A DNA stretch of 60,595 nucleotides from contig DXFO01000011.1 of the NCBI GenBank assembly GCA_019114415.1, forward strand, positions 1 to 60,595, written 5' to 3'. This DNA comes from Candidatus Gemmiger faecavium (GTDB lineage: Bacteria; Bacillota; Clostridia; Oscillospirales; Ruminococcaceae). This document shows positions 33,569-41,737 of the stretch, piece after piece; position 1 is the stretch's first letter, and each line of letters begins with the position of its first letter. Below the pieces are notes generated by a model. It saw nothing but the letters and a program-made list of their open reading frames with translations. It ran no database searches and had not been told where the DNA came from. A program made the translations under genes and the position numbers.

Positions 33569-34355
33569 GATCAAAAACGTATACAAGACTTTCAATGCCG
33601 GTACTGTAAATCAGAAAGTGGCCCTCAACGGCCTGGACCTCAAACTGGAGGACGGCGATTTTGTCACCGTCATCGGCGGCAACGGTGCGGGCAAGTCCAC
33701 CATGCTCAATGCCATCGCGGGTGTCTGGCCCATTGATATGGGCAAGATCCTGGTGGACGGCAAGGACATCACCCGTCTGCCGGAACATAAGCGCGCCAAG
33801 TATATCGGCCGTGTGTTCCAGGACCCCATGATGGGCACCGCCGCTACCATGGGCATTGATGAAAACCTGGCCCTGGCCCGCCGCCGCGGCCAGCCCAGAA
33901 CGCTGCGGCAGGGCATTTCCGTCAAGGAGCGCGACGGCTACCGGGAACTGGTCAAGACCCTGGGCCTTGGCCTGGAAGATCGCATGACCAGCAAGGTAGG
34001 CTTGCTTTCCGGCGGTCAGCGCCAGGCGATCACGCTGCTTATGGCTACGCTGCAGCAGCCGCGCCTGCTGCTGTTGGACGAACACACCGCCGCCCTTGAC
34101 CCCAAAACGGCGGCCAAGGTGCTGGAACTGTCCGACAAGATCGTCCATGAGCATAACCTTACCACCCTGATGATCACCCACAACATGAAGGATGCCATCA
34201 AGTACGGCAACCGCCTGATCATGATGTATGAGGGCCGCATCATCTACGACGTCCGCGGCGAGGAAAAAGCCGCCCTGAAAGTATCCGATCTGCTGGCCCG
34301 CTTTGAGCAGGTCAGCGACGGCAGCTTCGCAAACGACCGGATGCTGCTTTCCTGA
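33561..34355 (+). CDS. ABC transporter ATP-binding protein
   Basis: The 264-aa motor subunit of the importer. Walker A is GGNGAGKST, the signature is LLSGGQRQAI, Walker B is LLLLDEHTAALD, and the switch His is in MITHNMKDAI. The LDEHTA form (H in place of P) is common in this transporter subfamily. AAAGGAGG precedes the ATG inside the permease gene. A strong terminator follows, so the operon is lipoprotein-permease-ATPase. Confidence 0.95.
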   Translation: MLEIKNVYKTFNAGTVNQKVALNGLDLKLEDGDFVTVIGGNGAGKSTMLNAIAGVWPIDMGKILVDGKDITRLPEHKRAKYIGRVFQDPMMGTAATMGIDENLALARRRGQPRTLRQGISVKERDGYRELVKTLGLGLEDRMTSKVGLLSGGQRQAITLLMATLQQPRLLLLDEHTAALDPKTAAKVLELSDKIVHEHNLTTLMITHNMKDAIKYGNRLIMMYEGRIIYDVRGEEKAALKVSDLLARFEQVSDGSFANDRMLLS

Positions 34356-34373
34356 AAACTGTATCACCCTGCC

Positions 34374-34412
34374 GGAGCGCGGGGCCGGATTTTCCGGCTC
34401 CGCGCTCCTTTT
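34374..34412 (+). terminator. Intrinsic terminator of the ABC importer operon
   Basis: 16-bp stem with one G-T pair (34374-34389/34393-34408), loop TTT, followed by TTTT. Confidence 0.88.
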
Positions 34413-34715
34413 GTGCAGCATGTAAAAAATACCTGCAAGGCAGACTGTTCAAAAAGACAACGCCCGCCCTCACAGATCGAATTCAAAGCAGTCGGCTGCC
34501 CTTATCTCAAACATCCAACCAGGTGCAGAAAAACGGCGGAAGCAGGCCATTTGACTGCATAGGGGGACCTGTATTTTCCACGCATCCCGGGGGAGGGGAG
34601 CGCGGCGGAACAGCGCCTCGTTACCAACTTGTAATCCTCCGGAATTTTTATGAAATGATGTTCAAATCAAAAAATCTATGCTATAATGTAATCTACTGTA
34701 CCTGGGGGGATTTAT
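34413..34715 (+). promoter_or_regulatory. Intergenic region with promoter for the HAD gene
   Basis: About 300 bases with no gene recognised. Its right end holds an extended -10, TG-C-TATAAT (core 34682-34687), with only weak -35 matches upstream (for example TTCAAA at 34661-34666 with a short spacer). The leader from there to the HAD start is about 25 bases. Confidence 0.6.
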
Positions 34716-35366
34716 TTGCCGCGCTATGACGCTGTTTTGTTTGATGTGGACGGAACGCTGATCCATTCCCGTCCCGGCATTGAAAATTCATTTGCCTATG
34801 CGTTTGCCGAGATGGGGCTGGACCCCGCGCAGATCGACCTTTCCCGCTATCTGGGACCGCCGCTGCGCTGGAGTTTCGGTCAGCATTTCTCCGATGAAGC
34901 CGACGTCGAGCGCGCGGTGGAAATCTACCGTGACCGTTATGCACGGCTGGGCATGCACGAGTGCAGCCTGTTTCCCGGGGTACGGCAGCTGCTGGAGCGC
35001 CTGCGCGCAGCCGGAGTGCGGCTGGCAACGGCGACGTCCAAACCGAGAGAAGTAGTCTTGCCGATATTGGAGGAGCAGGATATCCTGCAGTACTTCGACC
35101 TGGTCGGCGGGGCCAGCATGGATAAGAGCGTGGATACCAAGACGGCCGTCATCCGTCAGGACCTGACCGACCCGAACTTTTCGACGGGCAGGGTGCTGAT
35201 GGTGGGCGACCGCCGGGATGATATGCAGGGAGCCGCAGACTGCGGCCTGCCCGCCGCCGCGGTGCTGTACGGATATGGCAGCCGCGAGGAACTGGAGGCA
35301 TGGAACCCGGTATATCTTGCTCCGGACTGTGCCGCGCTGGCAGACTTTATTTTGCAGTCCGTCTGA
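34716..35366 (+). CDS. HAD-superfamily phosphatase (phosphoglycolate phosphatase-like)
   Basis: A 216-aa hydrolase with motif I DAVLFDVDGTLIHSRPGI, a helical C1 cap, motif II ATATSKPREV, motif III Lys in KTAVIRQDL and motif IV LMVGDRRDDMQGAADCG. It resembles Gph/PpaX-type phosphatases and 5'-nucleotidases. The start is TTG with GGGGGGA just upstream. It probably shares a transcript with the following secreted protein, whose start is 27 bases away. Substrate unknown. Confidence 0.88.
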   Translation: MPRYDAVLFDVDGTLIHSRPGIENSFAYAFAEMGLDPAQIDLSRYLGPPLRWSFGQHFSDEADVERAVEIYRDRYARLGMHECSLFPGVRQLLERLRAAGVRLATATSKPREVVLPILEEQDILQYFDLVGGASMDKSVDTKTAVIRQDLTDPNFSTGRVLMVGDRRDDMQGAADCGLPAAAVLYGYGSREELEAWNPVYLAPDCAALADFILQSV

Positions 35367-35392
35367 ATTTGATTGGAGGTTACAGACTCATT

Positions 35393-37054
35393 ATGAGCCG
35401 TAGAGATTCACAGGGGCGCGCGTCCTTCAGCCCGACCCAGCGTAAGGCCTGCCTGGTTTTGGCGGGTTGCTTTGCCGCCATCATCGTCAGCTTTGTTGCT
35501 GCCTGGATTTTGCCCGATCTGCTGTTTGGCTCCACCGGCGACTATGACCCCGACGCCTATCCCGTGGATACCTCGCTGGGAGCGGTCCTCACCGAGAGCA
35601 GCGACGCGGGCAGCGAGTATCTTTCCTCCACCGTCTTTGTGGGGGATGATAACGTGGTCGCGCTGACGGCCTCCAGCTCTATCACCATCGACCGCTATGT
35701 GGGCGAAAACGGGCTTTCGGTCTCTAACATGAGCAAAAAGTCCTGCGTCTATTTTGAGGATGATTCCTCGGCCTACACCATCCCGCAGGCCATCGCCAAG
35801 ATGAAGCCCCGCCGCGTCATTGTCATGATCGGCAAAAACGACGTGGACGGCAACACCACGGTGGACAGCTTTATCCAGTCGTACACCCAGGCGCTGGACA
35901 ACCTGCACACCGCCTATGAGTACTGTGATATCATCGTCAGCGCCATCCCGCCCGTGACGGAGGATTCCTCCGATGCGGCCGTGGTGCAGACCCGTATCGA
36001 CCAGTTTAACCAGGCCCTTGCCCAAATGTGCGAGGACAACGGCTACAAGTACCTCAACAGCGCCGAGGAGCTGAAAAGCAGCAACGGCTATGCCGAAGGT
36101 GCTTACGTCAGCAAGGACACCGGCGTGATGACTTCCTCCGGCGTGAATGCCTACCTGGATTACGTCACCACCCATGCCTACGAGACGGAGGACCGCCGTC
36201 CCGATACCAACGACATTCCCCGCCGCGCGGCAGAGGCTGCCGACAAGGAATCCACCGCCACGCCCAGCCCCACGCCGGTGCGCTACACCGTCAGCTACAA
36301 GGCGGAAGCAGGCAAGGGCACTCTGACCGGCAACGATCAGACGGGCGCGTCCTCGCTGGAATTTGAGGTTTCCGAAAATGATACCGTCACCATCACCGCA
36401 GTCGCGGCGGAAGGCTATACCTTCTACAAGTGGGACGACGGCCAGACCAATCCCAAGCGCGTGGATGTTGTGACCAAGGACATCTCGGTCACGGCACTGT
36501 TCAATGACGCCCGCGTGGCCCTCACTCTGGACCGCGGCGACACCACCATGACGGTGGGGGACAGCGTCACCTTCAATGCGTCGGTCACGCTGGGCGGCAA
36601 GGAGTACAGCAACTCCAACGTGCAGTGGGCCATCAATGATGAGCTGGAACAGAACGGCGGCAGCTTTACCTTTACGCCGTCCGAGGCCGGCACCTACAAG
36701 CTGAAAGCCGGTATCGAGGTCAATGGCGGCCGTGCCGAGGTGACGGTGAACATCACCGTTGAGTCCAAGCCGACCAAGGTGACCCTTACCGCGCCGACTA
36801 CCCTGACAGCGGGCACCAGCACCACTCTGAGCGCCAGCGTGGAGAACGGCTCCGGCGAGACGACCTGGGCTTGCCCGCAGCTGCCCAGCTGGTCCGCCAC
36901 CGGCAACCAGGTGCAGTTCAGCGCCTCCCAGCCGGGCCGCTATTATGTGCAGGCGACCAATAACGGCGTGACTGCCGAGCTGGCCATTGAGGTCACCGCG
37001 GCGCCGACCCCGACCCCCACGCCGAACAAAGAAGATGACAAGGACGACGATTAA
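35393..37054 (+). CDS. Membrane-anchored SGNH-like protein with InlB-type and Ig-like modules; catalytic motifs degenerate
   Basis: 553 aa. One transmembrane helix at about residues 19-41 anchors it. An SGNH/GDSL-like domain follows (about 78-265): TVFVGDDNVVAL at 80-91 sits where GDS is expected, VIVMIGKNDV at 142-151 keeps the G-x-N-D block, and KDTGVMTSSG at 241-250 replaces the usual D-x-x-H. An InlB-type beta-repeat is at about 297-368 (YTVSYKAEAGKGTLTG...YTFYKWDDG). Two Ig-like segments follow (about 370-540), then a Pro/Thr spacer and an acidic tail. The Ser and His positions look lost, so it may bind glycan rather than hydrolyse it. GGAGG is 13 bases upstream. Confidence 0.78.
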   Translation: MSRRDSQGRASFSPTQRKACLVLAGCFAAIIVSFVAAWILPDLLFGSTGDYDPDAYPVDTSLGAVLTESSDAGSEYLSSTVFVGDDNVVALTASSSITIDRYVGENGLSVSNMSKKSCVYFEDDSSAYTIPQAIAKMKPRRVIVMIGKNDVDGNTTVDSFIQSYTQALDNLHTAYEYCDIIVSAIPPVTEDSSDAAVVQTRIDQFNQALAQMCEDNGYKYLNSAEELKSSNGYAEGAYVSKDTGVMTSSGVNAYLDYVTTHAYETEDRRPDTNDIPRRAAEAADKESTATPSPTPVRYTVSYKAEAGKGTLTGNDQTGASSLEFEVSENDTVTITAVAAEGYTFYKWDDGQTNPKRVDVVTKDISVTALFNDARVALTLDRGDTTMTVGDSVTFNASVTLGGKEYSNSNVQWAINDELEQNGGSFTFTPSEAGTYKLKAGIEVNGGRAEVTVNITVESKPTKVTLTAPTTLTAGTSTTLSASVENGSGETTWACPQLPSWSATGNQVQFSASQPGRYYVQATNNGVTAELAIEVTAAPTPTPTPNKEDDKDDD

Positions 37055-37089
37055 GCGCTGTGCCTTGCTGCAAGTATTAGGAGCAAACC

Positions 37090-37839
37090 ATGGCAAATTA
37101 TACCTGTCTTTTGCTGGATGTAGACAACACCCTGCTGGATTTTGATGCGGCGGAGCGTCAGGCTCTGACCGATACCCTGCGGCAGTATGAACTGCCCTGC
37201 GACGCCCATGCCTGCGATGTTTACCATGAGGTCAACCGCAAGCTGTGGACCTCCCTTGCCAAGGGCGAGCTGAACAAGAATAAACTTTTTGCCATCCGTT
37301 TTGCCCGCTTTATGCAGGCAATGGAGCTGCCCGACAACGGCAAGAGCCGCGAGATCAACGATTACTACGAGGATCAGCTGGCCCTGCATGCGGACATCAT
37401 CCCCGGCGCTATGTCTGCGCTGGAGGAACTGGCCGAGGTGGCCACGCTGGCCATCGTCTCCAACGGCGCCACCAAGGTGCAGCAGTCCCGCATCAAGGCG
37501 TCAGGCATCGACCGCTATATGGACGGCATCTATATCTCGGAGCATATCGGTGCGGCAAAGCCTTCGGCCAAGCTGTTTGACGCGGTGCTCAAGGATCTGG
37601 GCATCACCAACCGCAGCCGGGTGCTGGTGGTGGGGGATGACCTTCACGCCGACATCAAGGGCGGCCTGAACGCCGGGCTGGACACCTGCTGGGTCAACTT
37701 TACCGGCAGTGACAATGACACCGACATTCAGCCCAAGTACACCATCGGTTCGTATGAGGATTTGTACCGCATCGTGATGGAACCGGAAGAACTGGAAAAC
37801 ATCGGCGTGCGTAACCGCCGCCACATGAATGACCTGTAA
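37090..37839 (+). CDS. YjjG-family HAD phosphatase (nucleotidase-like)
   Basis: A 249-aa HAD hydrolase with motif I CLLLDVDNTLLDFDAAERQAL (the D-x-D-N-T-L-x-D-F pattern of YjjG/YfnB), a C1 helical cap, motif II AIVSNGATKVQQSRIKASGI, motif III GAAKPSAKLFDAVL and motif IV VLVVGDDLHADIKGGLNAGLDTCWVN. YjjG proteins dephosphorylate non-canonical and pyrimidine nucleoside monophosphates. AGGAG lies shortly before the ATG. It is followed by a terminator. Confidence 0.9.
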   Translation: MANYTCLLLDVDNTLLDFDAAERQALTDTLRQYELPCDAHACDVYHEVNRKLWTSLAKGELNKNKLFAIRFARFMQAMELPDNGKSREINDYYEDQLALHADIIPGAMSALEELAEVATLAIVSNGATKVQQSRIKASGIDRYMDGIYISEHIGAAKPSAKLFDAVLKDLGITNRSRVLVVGDDLHADIKGGLNAGLDTCWVNFTGSDNDTDIQPKYTIGSYEDLYRIVMEPEELENIGVRNRRHMNDL

Positions 37840-37860
37840 CCAACGGGCGGCAGGTCCCGT

Positions 37861-37898
37861 ATTGTGCCGCTGCATTCCAAGTGCAGCGGCACAATTTT
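37861..37898 (+). terminator. Intrinsic terminator after the YjjG-like gene
   Basis: Perfect 14-bp stem (37861-37874/37882-37895) with loop TTCCAAG and a TTTT end. Confidence 0.85.
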
Positions 37899-37935
37899 GG
37901 CCTGACGCCGCAAGAGGGATGGAGTAAGAAAAACT

Positions 37936-39837
37936 ATGCTGATCGAACTGCAAAGCCTGGGAAAGAGCTTTGGCGAGCATGAAGTGCTGCGGGATGTGAC
38001 CGCCAGCGTGGAAAAAGGGGACCGCATCGGCATCATCGGAGCCAACGGCACCGGCAAGACAACGCTGCTGCGGGTACTGTGCGGACAGAGCCTGCCCGAT
38101 ACCGGCAGTGCTGATTTTGCAGCCGGGGCCACCTGCGGCTATCTGGAACAGACCGCCAACCTGGACCCCGACGCCACCGTCTACGACACGGCCCGGGAGT
38201 CTTTCCGCCCGGCACTGGACGCCATGGACCGGCTGGAAACGCTGCAAAAGCAGCTGGCCGGCCACCCCGGCGACCCGGAGATCACCGCGGGCATTGAACA
38301 CTGCACCGCCGTCATCGATGCCATGGACGGCTATAACATGGACACCCAGATCCGGAAGATGCTCAACGGCATGGGCTTTCCCAACGATACCTGGCAGAAA
38401 AAGGCCGGGGTGCTTTCCGGCGGCGAGCAGACCCGCCTGCGCCTGGCCGGGCTGCTTCTGCGCCAGCCCGACATCCTGATTCTGGACGAGCCCACCAACC
38501 ACCTGGACATCGAGACCATGGCCTGGCTGGAAACCTATCTCAAGACCTGCCGGGGGGCGGTGCTGGTGGTCAGCCATGACCGGTATTTCCTGGACGCGGT
38601 CTGCACCAAGATCTGGGAACTGCGGGAAAAGACTATCCAGACCTACCGGGGCAACTATTCGGCCTACCTGCCTCAGCGCCAGGCCGCCGATGAACGCCGG
38701 CAGAAACAGCATGACGCCGATGTGGAAAAGGCCGCCAAGCTGCAGGACTACATCGACCGCAACCTGGTGCGTGCCTCCACCACCAAAATGGCCCAGAGCC
38801 GCCGCAAACAGCTGGAAAAGCTGGAGATCACCGCGGCCCCGGTCAACGAAGCCCGGGAACTGGGCTTCCGCTTTGAATATGATATCGAACCCTACGACGA
38901 GCTGGTGACCATGAAGGACATCAGCATCCGCATGGGGGAGCGCACCCTGGTCAAGGACCTCAATTATGTGGTCCACCGTGGGGATAAGCTGGTCATTGCA
39001 GGCCCCAACGGCACGGGCAAATCTACATTGCTGCAGGTGCTGGACGGCAAACGCCGTCCCTCCGGCGGCATGGTGCGCCTGGGCGGCGGCGCGCGCACCG
39101 GCATCTTTACCCAGCAGCAGGCCCGCCGCATCGGCCGGGTCATCGACGCCATCTGGGACAAGTATCCCCGCTTTACCGAGCTGGAGGTCCGCAGCCATCT
39201 GGCGCGCTTCGGCTTCCGCGGGGAGGAAGTGTTCAAGGACTGCGCCACGCTGTCCGGCGGCGAGCTGGCCCGCCTGCGCTTTGCGGAGCTGGCCCTGGAA
39301 CGTCCCAACCTGATGTTTTTGGACGAACCCACCAACCATCTGGACATCTATGTCCGTGAAAGCCTGACCCAGGCTCTTGCCGCCTATACCGGCACGCTGA
39401 TCCTGGTCACCCATGACCGTTACCTCATGCAGACCCTGGGCTGCCCCATCCTGTATCTGGAGGAAGGGGACACCACCTTCTACCGTGACTTTGCCGCATT
39501 GCGGGACAAAAACACGGCGGCCGCCCAGAGTCCTGCCCGCGGGGAACCGGAAAAGCCCCAGCGTCAGGCCTACGGCAAGGAGCAGCGCCGCCGCCGTGCG
39601 GAGGTCCGTGCCCGCATCAAGGCCGTGGAGACCGAGATCGAGGAACTGGGTGCGCATATCGTGGAACTGGAAAACGAGCTCAACGACCCGGAAGTCCTGC
39701 GTGACCACCTGCTTGTGCGGGATAAATGCGACGATCTGGAGGACACCCGCTTCCGCCAGCAGGAACTGTTTGACGAGTGGGAAAAACTGCTGGAAGAACA
39801 GGAACGCTTTGAGGCGGAGGACTCCGGCGAGGTCTGA
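37936..39837 (+). CDS. ABC-F family ATPase (ribosome-associated)
   Basis: A 633-aa soluble protein with two ABC domains and no membrane segment. The first Walker A is GANGTGKTT with signature VLSGGEQTRLRLAG and DEPTNHLDIETM. The second is GPNGTGKST with TLSGGELARLRFAE and DEPTNHLDIYVRE. The linker between them (about residues 235-310, charged and helical) is the P-site tRNA interaction motif. A C-terminal coiled coil (about 530-625) follows. It resembles YdiF/Uup-type translation factors rather than the known antibiotic-resistance ABC-F groups, but this is a judgement by eye. Confidence 0.9.
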   Translation: MLIELQSLGKSFGEHEVLRDVTASVEKGDRIGIIGANGTGKTTLLRVLCGQSLPDTGSADFAAGATCGYLEQTANLDPDATVYDTARESFRPALDAMDRLETLQKQLAGHPGDPEITAGIEHCTAVIDAMDGYNMDTQIRKMLNGMGFPNDTWQKKAGVLSGGEQTRLRLAGLLLRQPDILILDEPTNHLDIETMAWLETYLKTCRGAVLVVSHDRYFLDAVCTKIWELREKTIQTYRGNYSAYLPQRQAADERRQKQHDADVEKAAKLQDYIDRNLVRASTTKMAQSRRKQLEKLEITAAPVNEARELGFRFEYDIEPYDELVTMKDISIRMGERTLVKDLNYVVHRGDKLVIAGPNGTGKSTLLQVLDGKRRPSGGMVRLGGGARTGIFTQQQARRIGRVIDAIWDKYPRFTELEVRSHLARFGFRGEEVFKDCATLSGGELARLRFAELALERPNLMFLDEPTNHLDIYVRESLTQALAAYTGTLILVTHDRYLMQTLGCPILYLEEGDTTFYRDFAALRDKNTAAAQSPARGEPEKPQRQAYGKEQRRRRAEVRARIKAVETEIEELGAHIVELENELNDPEVLRDHLLVRDKCDDLEDTRFRQQELFDEWEKLLEEQERFEAEDSGEV

Positions 39838-39883
39838 GTCCGTCCCTTCGACAGATTTTACAACTCTGTTGTCTAACTGTAAC

Positions 39884-39911
39884 TTGTATTCTGCGTCAAA
39901 AGCGATATACT
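39884..39911 (+). promoter_or_regulatory. Promoter of the surface-glycan cluster
   Basis: -35 TTGTAT (39884-39889), 16-base spacer, -10 TATACT (39906-39911), inside a short AT-rich island between the ABC-F gene and the DUF4422 gene, about 120 bases before the latter. Confidence 0.6.
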
Positions 39912-40029
39912 TACATAATAAGTGTTGTTTTGTCCATGTGTGCCGCCGTGCCCGTGGACGATACGGATCGCAGGAAGCGCTCCGGACCGGGGTGTCCGGA
40001 CGCTCTGCCAGTGAAAACGGGGATACGCT

Positions 40030-40800
40030 TTGAAAACCAAGATCATCATTGCCACGCACAAGCCCTACTGGGTACCGGATGATCCGGTTTATCTGCCGGT
40101 GCAGATGGGCCATGCGATTCATCCCGACATCGGATATGTCGGTGACGATACGGGCGAAAATATATCGGAAAAAAACTGGAATTTCTGTGAGCTGACGGGG
40201 CTGTACTGGGCAGTGCACAACATTGATGCCGAGTATCTGGGCATTGTGCACTACCGCCGTTATTTCGGCAGCCGCCGCCATCGTTTTGCGCCCAAAAAAG
40301 AGCGGGTCATTTCGGGGCAGGAGCTGGACGAGATCCTGCAGCATACCAATGTCATCCTGCCCAAGCAGCGGCATTATTTCATTGAGACCAACTACACCCA
40401 GTATATCCATGCCCACCACAAGCAGGACCTGGTAGTCACCCGCCGCATCATCGAGCGCAAATGCCCGGAATACCTGCCAGCCTACGACATGTATATGTCC
40501 AAGACACACGGGCATCACTTCAACATGTTCATCATGAAGAAGGAACTGCTGGAGCATTACAGCACCTGGCTGTTCGACATTCTGTTTGAGCTGGAACGGG
40601 AACTGGATATCTCGGACTATTCCACCAACGACAAGCGGGTGTTTGGCTTTGTCAGTGAACGCCTGCTGGACGCATGGCTCATCACCAACCGCATCTCCTA
40701 CGAGGAGCTGGACGTGGTGTATATGGAAAGCCAGCACTGGCTGCGCAAGGGAGCCTCCTTCCTGGCGCGCAAACTGTTCCCCAAAAAGCAAAAGGAGTAA
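40030..40800 (+). CDS. DUF4422 glycosyltransferase-like protein
   Basis: 256 aa. The N terminus KIIIATHKPYWVPDDPVYLPVQMGHA and the block ENISEKNWNFCELTGLYWAVHN...LGIVHYRRYF are hallmarks of DUF4422, a family found in capsule and exopolysaccharide clusters and thought to transfer sugars. A late Lys/Arg-rich segment (RKGASFLARKLFPKKQK) may contact membrane. The start is TTG with a GGGGAT-type site upstream. It opens an eight-gene glycan cluster. The sugar donor is unknown. Confidence 0.88.
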   Translation: MKTKIIIATHKPYWVPDDPVYLPVQMGHAIHPDIGYVGDDTGENISEKNWNFCELTGLYWAVHNIDAEYLGIVHYRRYFGSRRHRFAPKKERVISGQELDEILQHTNVILPKQRHYFIETNYTQYIHAHHKQDLVVTRRIIERKCPEYLPAYDMYMSKTHGHHFNMFIMKKELLEHYSTWLFDILFELERELDISDYSTNDKRVFGFVSERLLDAWLITNRISYEELDVVYMESQHWLRKGASFLARKLFPKKQKE

Positions 40801-40806
40801 TCTGTT

Positions 40807-41694
40807 ATGCAACCCATCGCGGCCGTGGTGGTGACCTATAACCGAAAGGCGCTTCTGGCGGAATGCATTGCCTGCCTGCGCGCCCAGCAGGGCGCCGCCT
40901 GCGACATTTTTGTGGTGGATAACGCCAGCACCGACGGCACGGCGGAACTGCTTGAGACCCTGGCAGGACCCGATTTGCACAGCCTGAACACCGGGGAAAA
41001 CCTGGGCGGTGCGGGCGGGTTTGCCCGGGGCGTGGAAGCCGCGGTGCAGGCCGGATACCAAGCCCTGTGGCTGATGGACGATGATACGCTGCCGGAACCT
41101 GGTGCTCTGGCGGCGCTTTTGCGCTGTGAACAGGATCTGCAGGGGAATTACGGCTGGCTGTCCTCCCGGGCGGTGGACCGCGACGGAGCCGACCAGCCCA
41201 TGAACCGCCAGCGCCGCACGCCCTACCGGGACATTGCGGGCTATGGTGATGAGCCGGTCCCCAGTGTCATGGCCAGCTTTGTGTCACTGTTTCTCCGCGC
41301 CGATACGGTGCGGGAGTTTGGCCTGCCCATTGAGGAATTCTTTATCTGGTCGGATGACTGGGAGTATACCCGGCGCATTTCCCGCAGCCGCCCCTGCTAC
41401 ACGGTGCCCCAAAGCCGGGTGGTCCACGCGATGCAGCACAAAACGGTGGTCAACATCGCAAAGGATACCCCCGACCGGCTGGGCCGATACCGGTACTTTT
41501 ACCGCAACGATGTGGTGCTCTACCGGGGTGAGGGGCTGACCGGCTGGCTGTGGCTTTTGTGCAAGGACGCCTGGCATTCGGTACAGGTGCTGACGGGTAA
41601 ATGCCCTGATAAAGGTGAGCGCCTGGGGATCATCTGGCGGTCCTTTGCAGCGGGGGTAAAGTTCCACCCGCAGATTCGCCGCCCGGGCGACTGA
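40807..41694 (+). CDS. Family 2 glycosyltransferase (GlfT2/rhamnosyltransferase-like)
   Basis: 295 aa. The GT-A fold begins AAVVVTYNRKALLAECIACLRAQ, with FVVDNASTDGTAELL and the metal-binding LMDDDTLPEPGALAALL. The GGAGGFARGVEAA segment before it is typical of the GlfT2-like GT2 subgroup that builds galactofuran or rhamnan chains. The acceptor end includes FFIWSDDWEYTRRI. AAAGGAG precedes the ATG. It lies 6 bases after the DUF4422 gene, so the two are co-translated. Confidence 0.92.
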   Translation: MQPIAAVVVTYNRKALLAECIACLRAQQGAACDIFVVDNASTDGTAELLETLAGPDLHSLNTGENLGGAGGFARGVEAAVQAGYQALWLMDDDTLPEPGALAALLRCEQDLQGNYGWLSSRAVDRDGADQPMNRQRRTPYRDIAGYGDEPVPSVMASFVSLFLRADTVREFGLPIEEFFIWSDDWEYTRRISRSRPCYTVPQSRVVHAMQHKTVVNIAKDTPDRLGRYRYFYRNDVVLYRGEGLTGWLWLLCKDAWHSVQVLTGKCPDKGERLGIIWRSFAAGVKFHPQIRRPGD

Positions 41695-41737
41695 TAAGGC
41701 GAGAACAAACATTTTGAGGGAAAGGACGGAGAACGGG

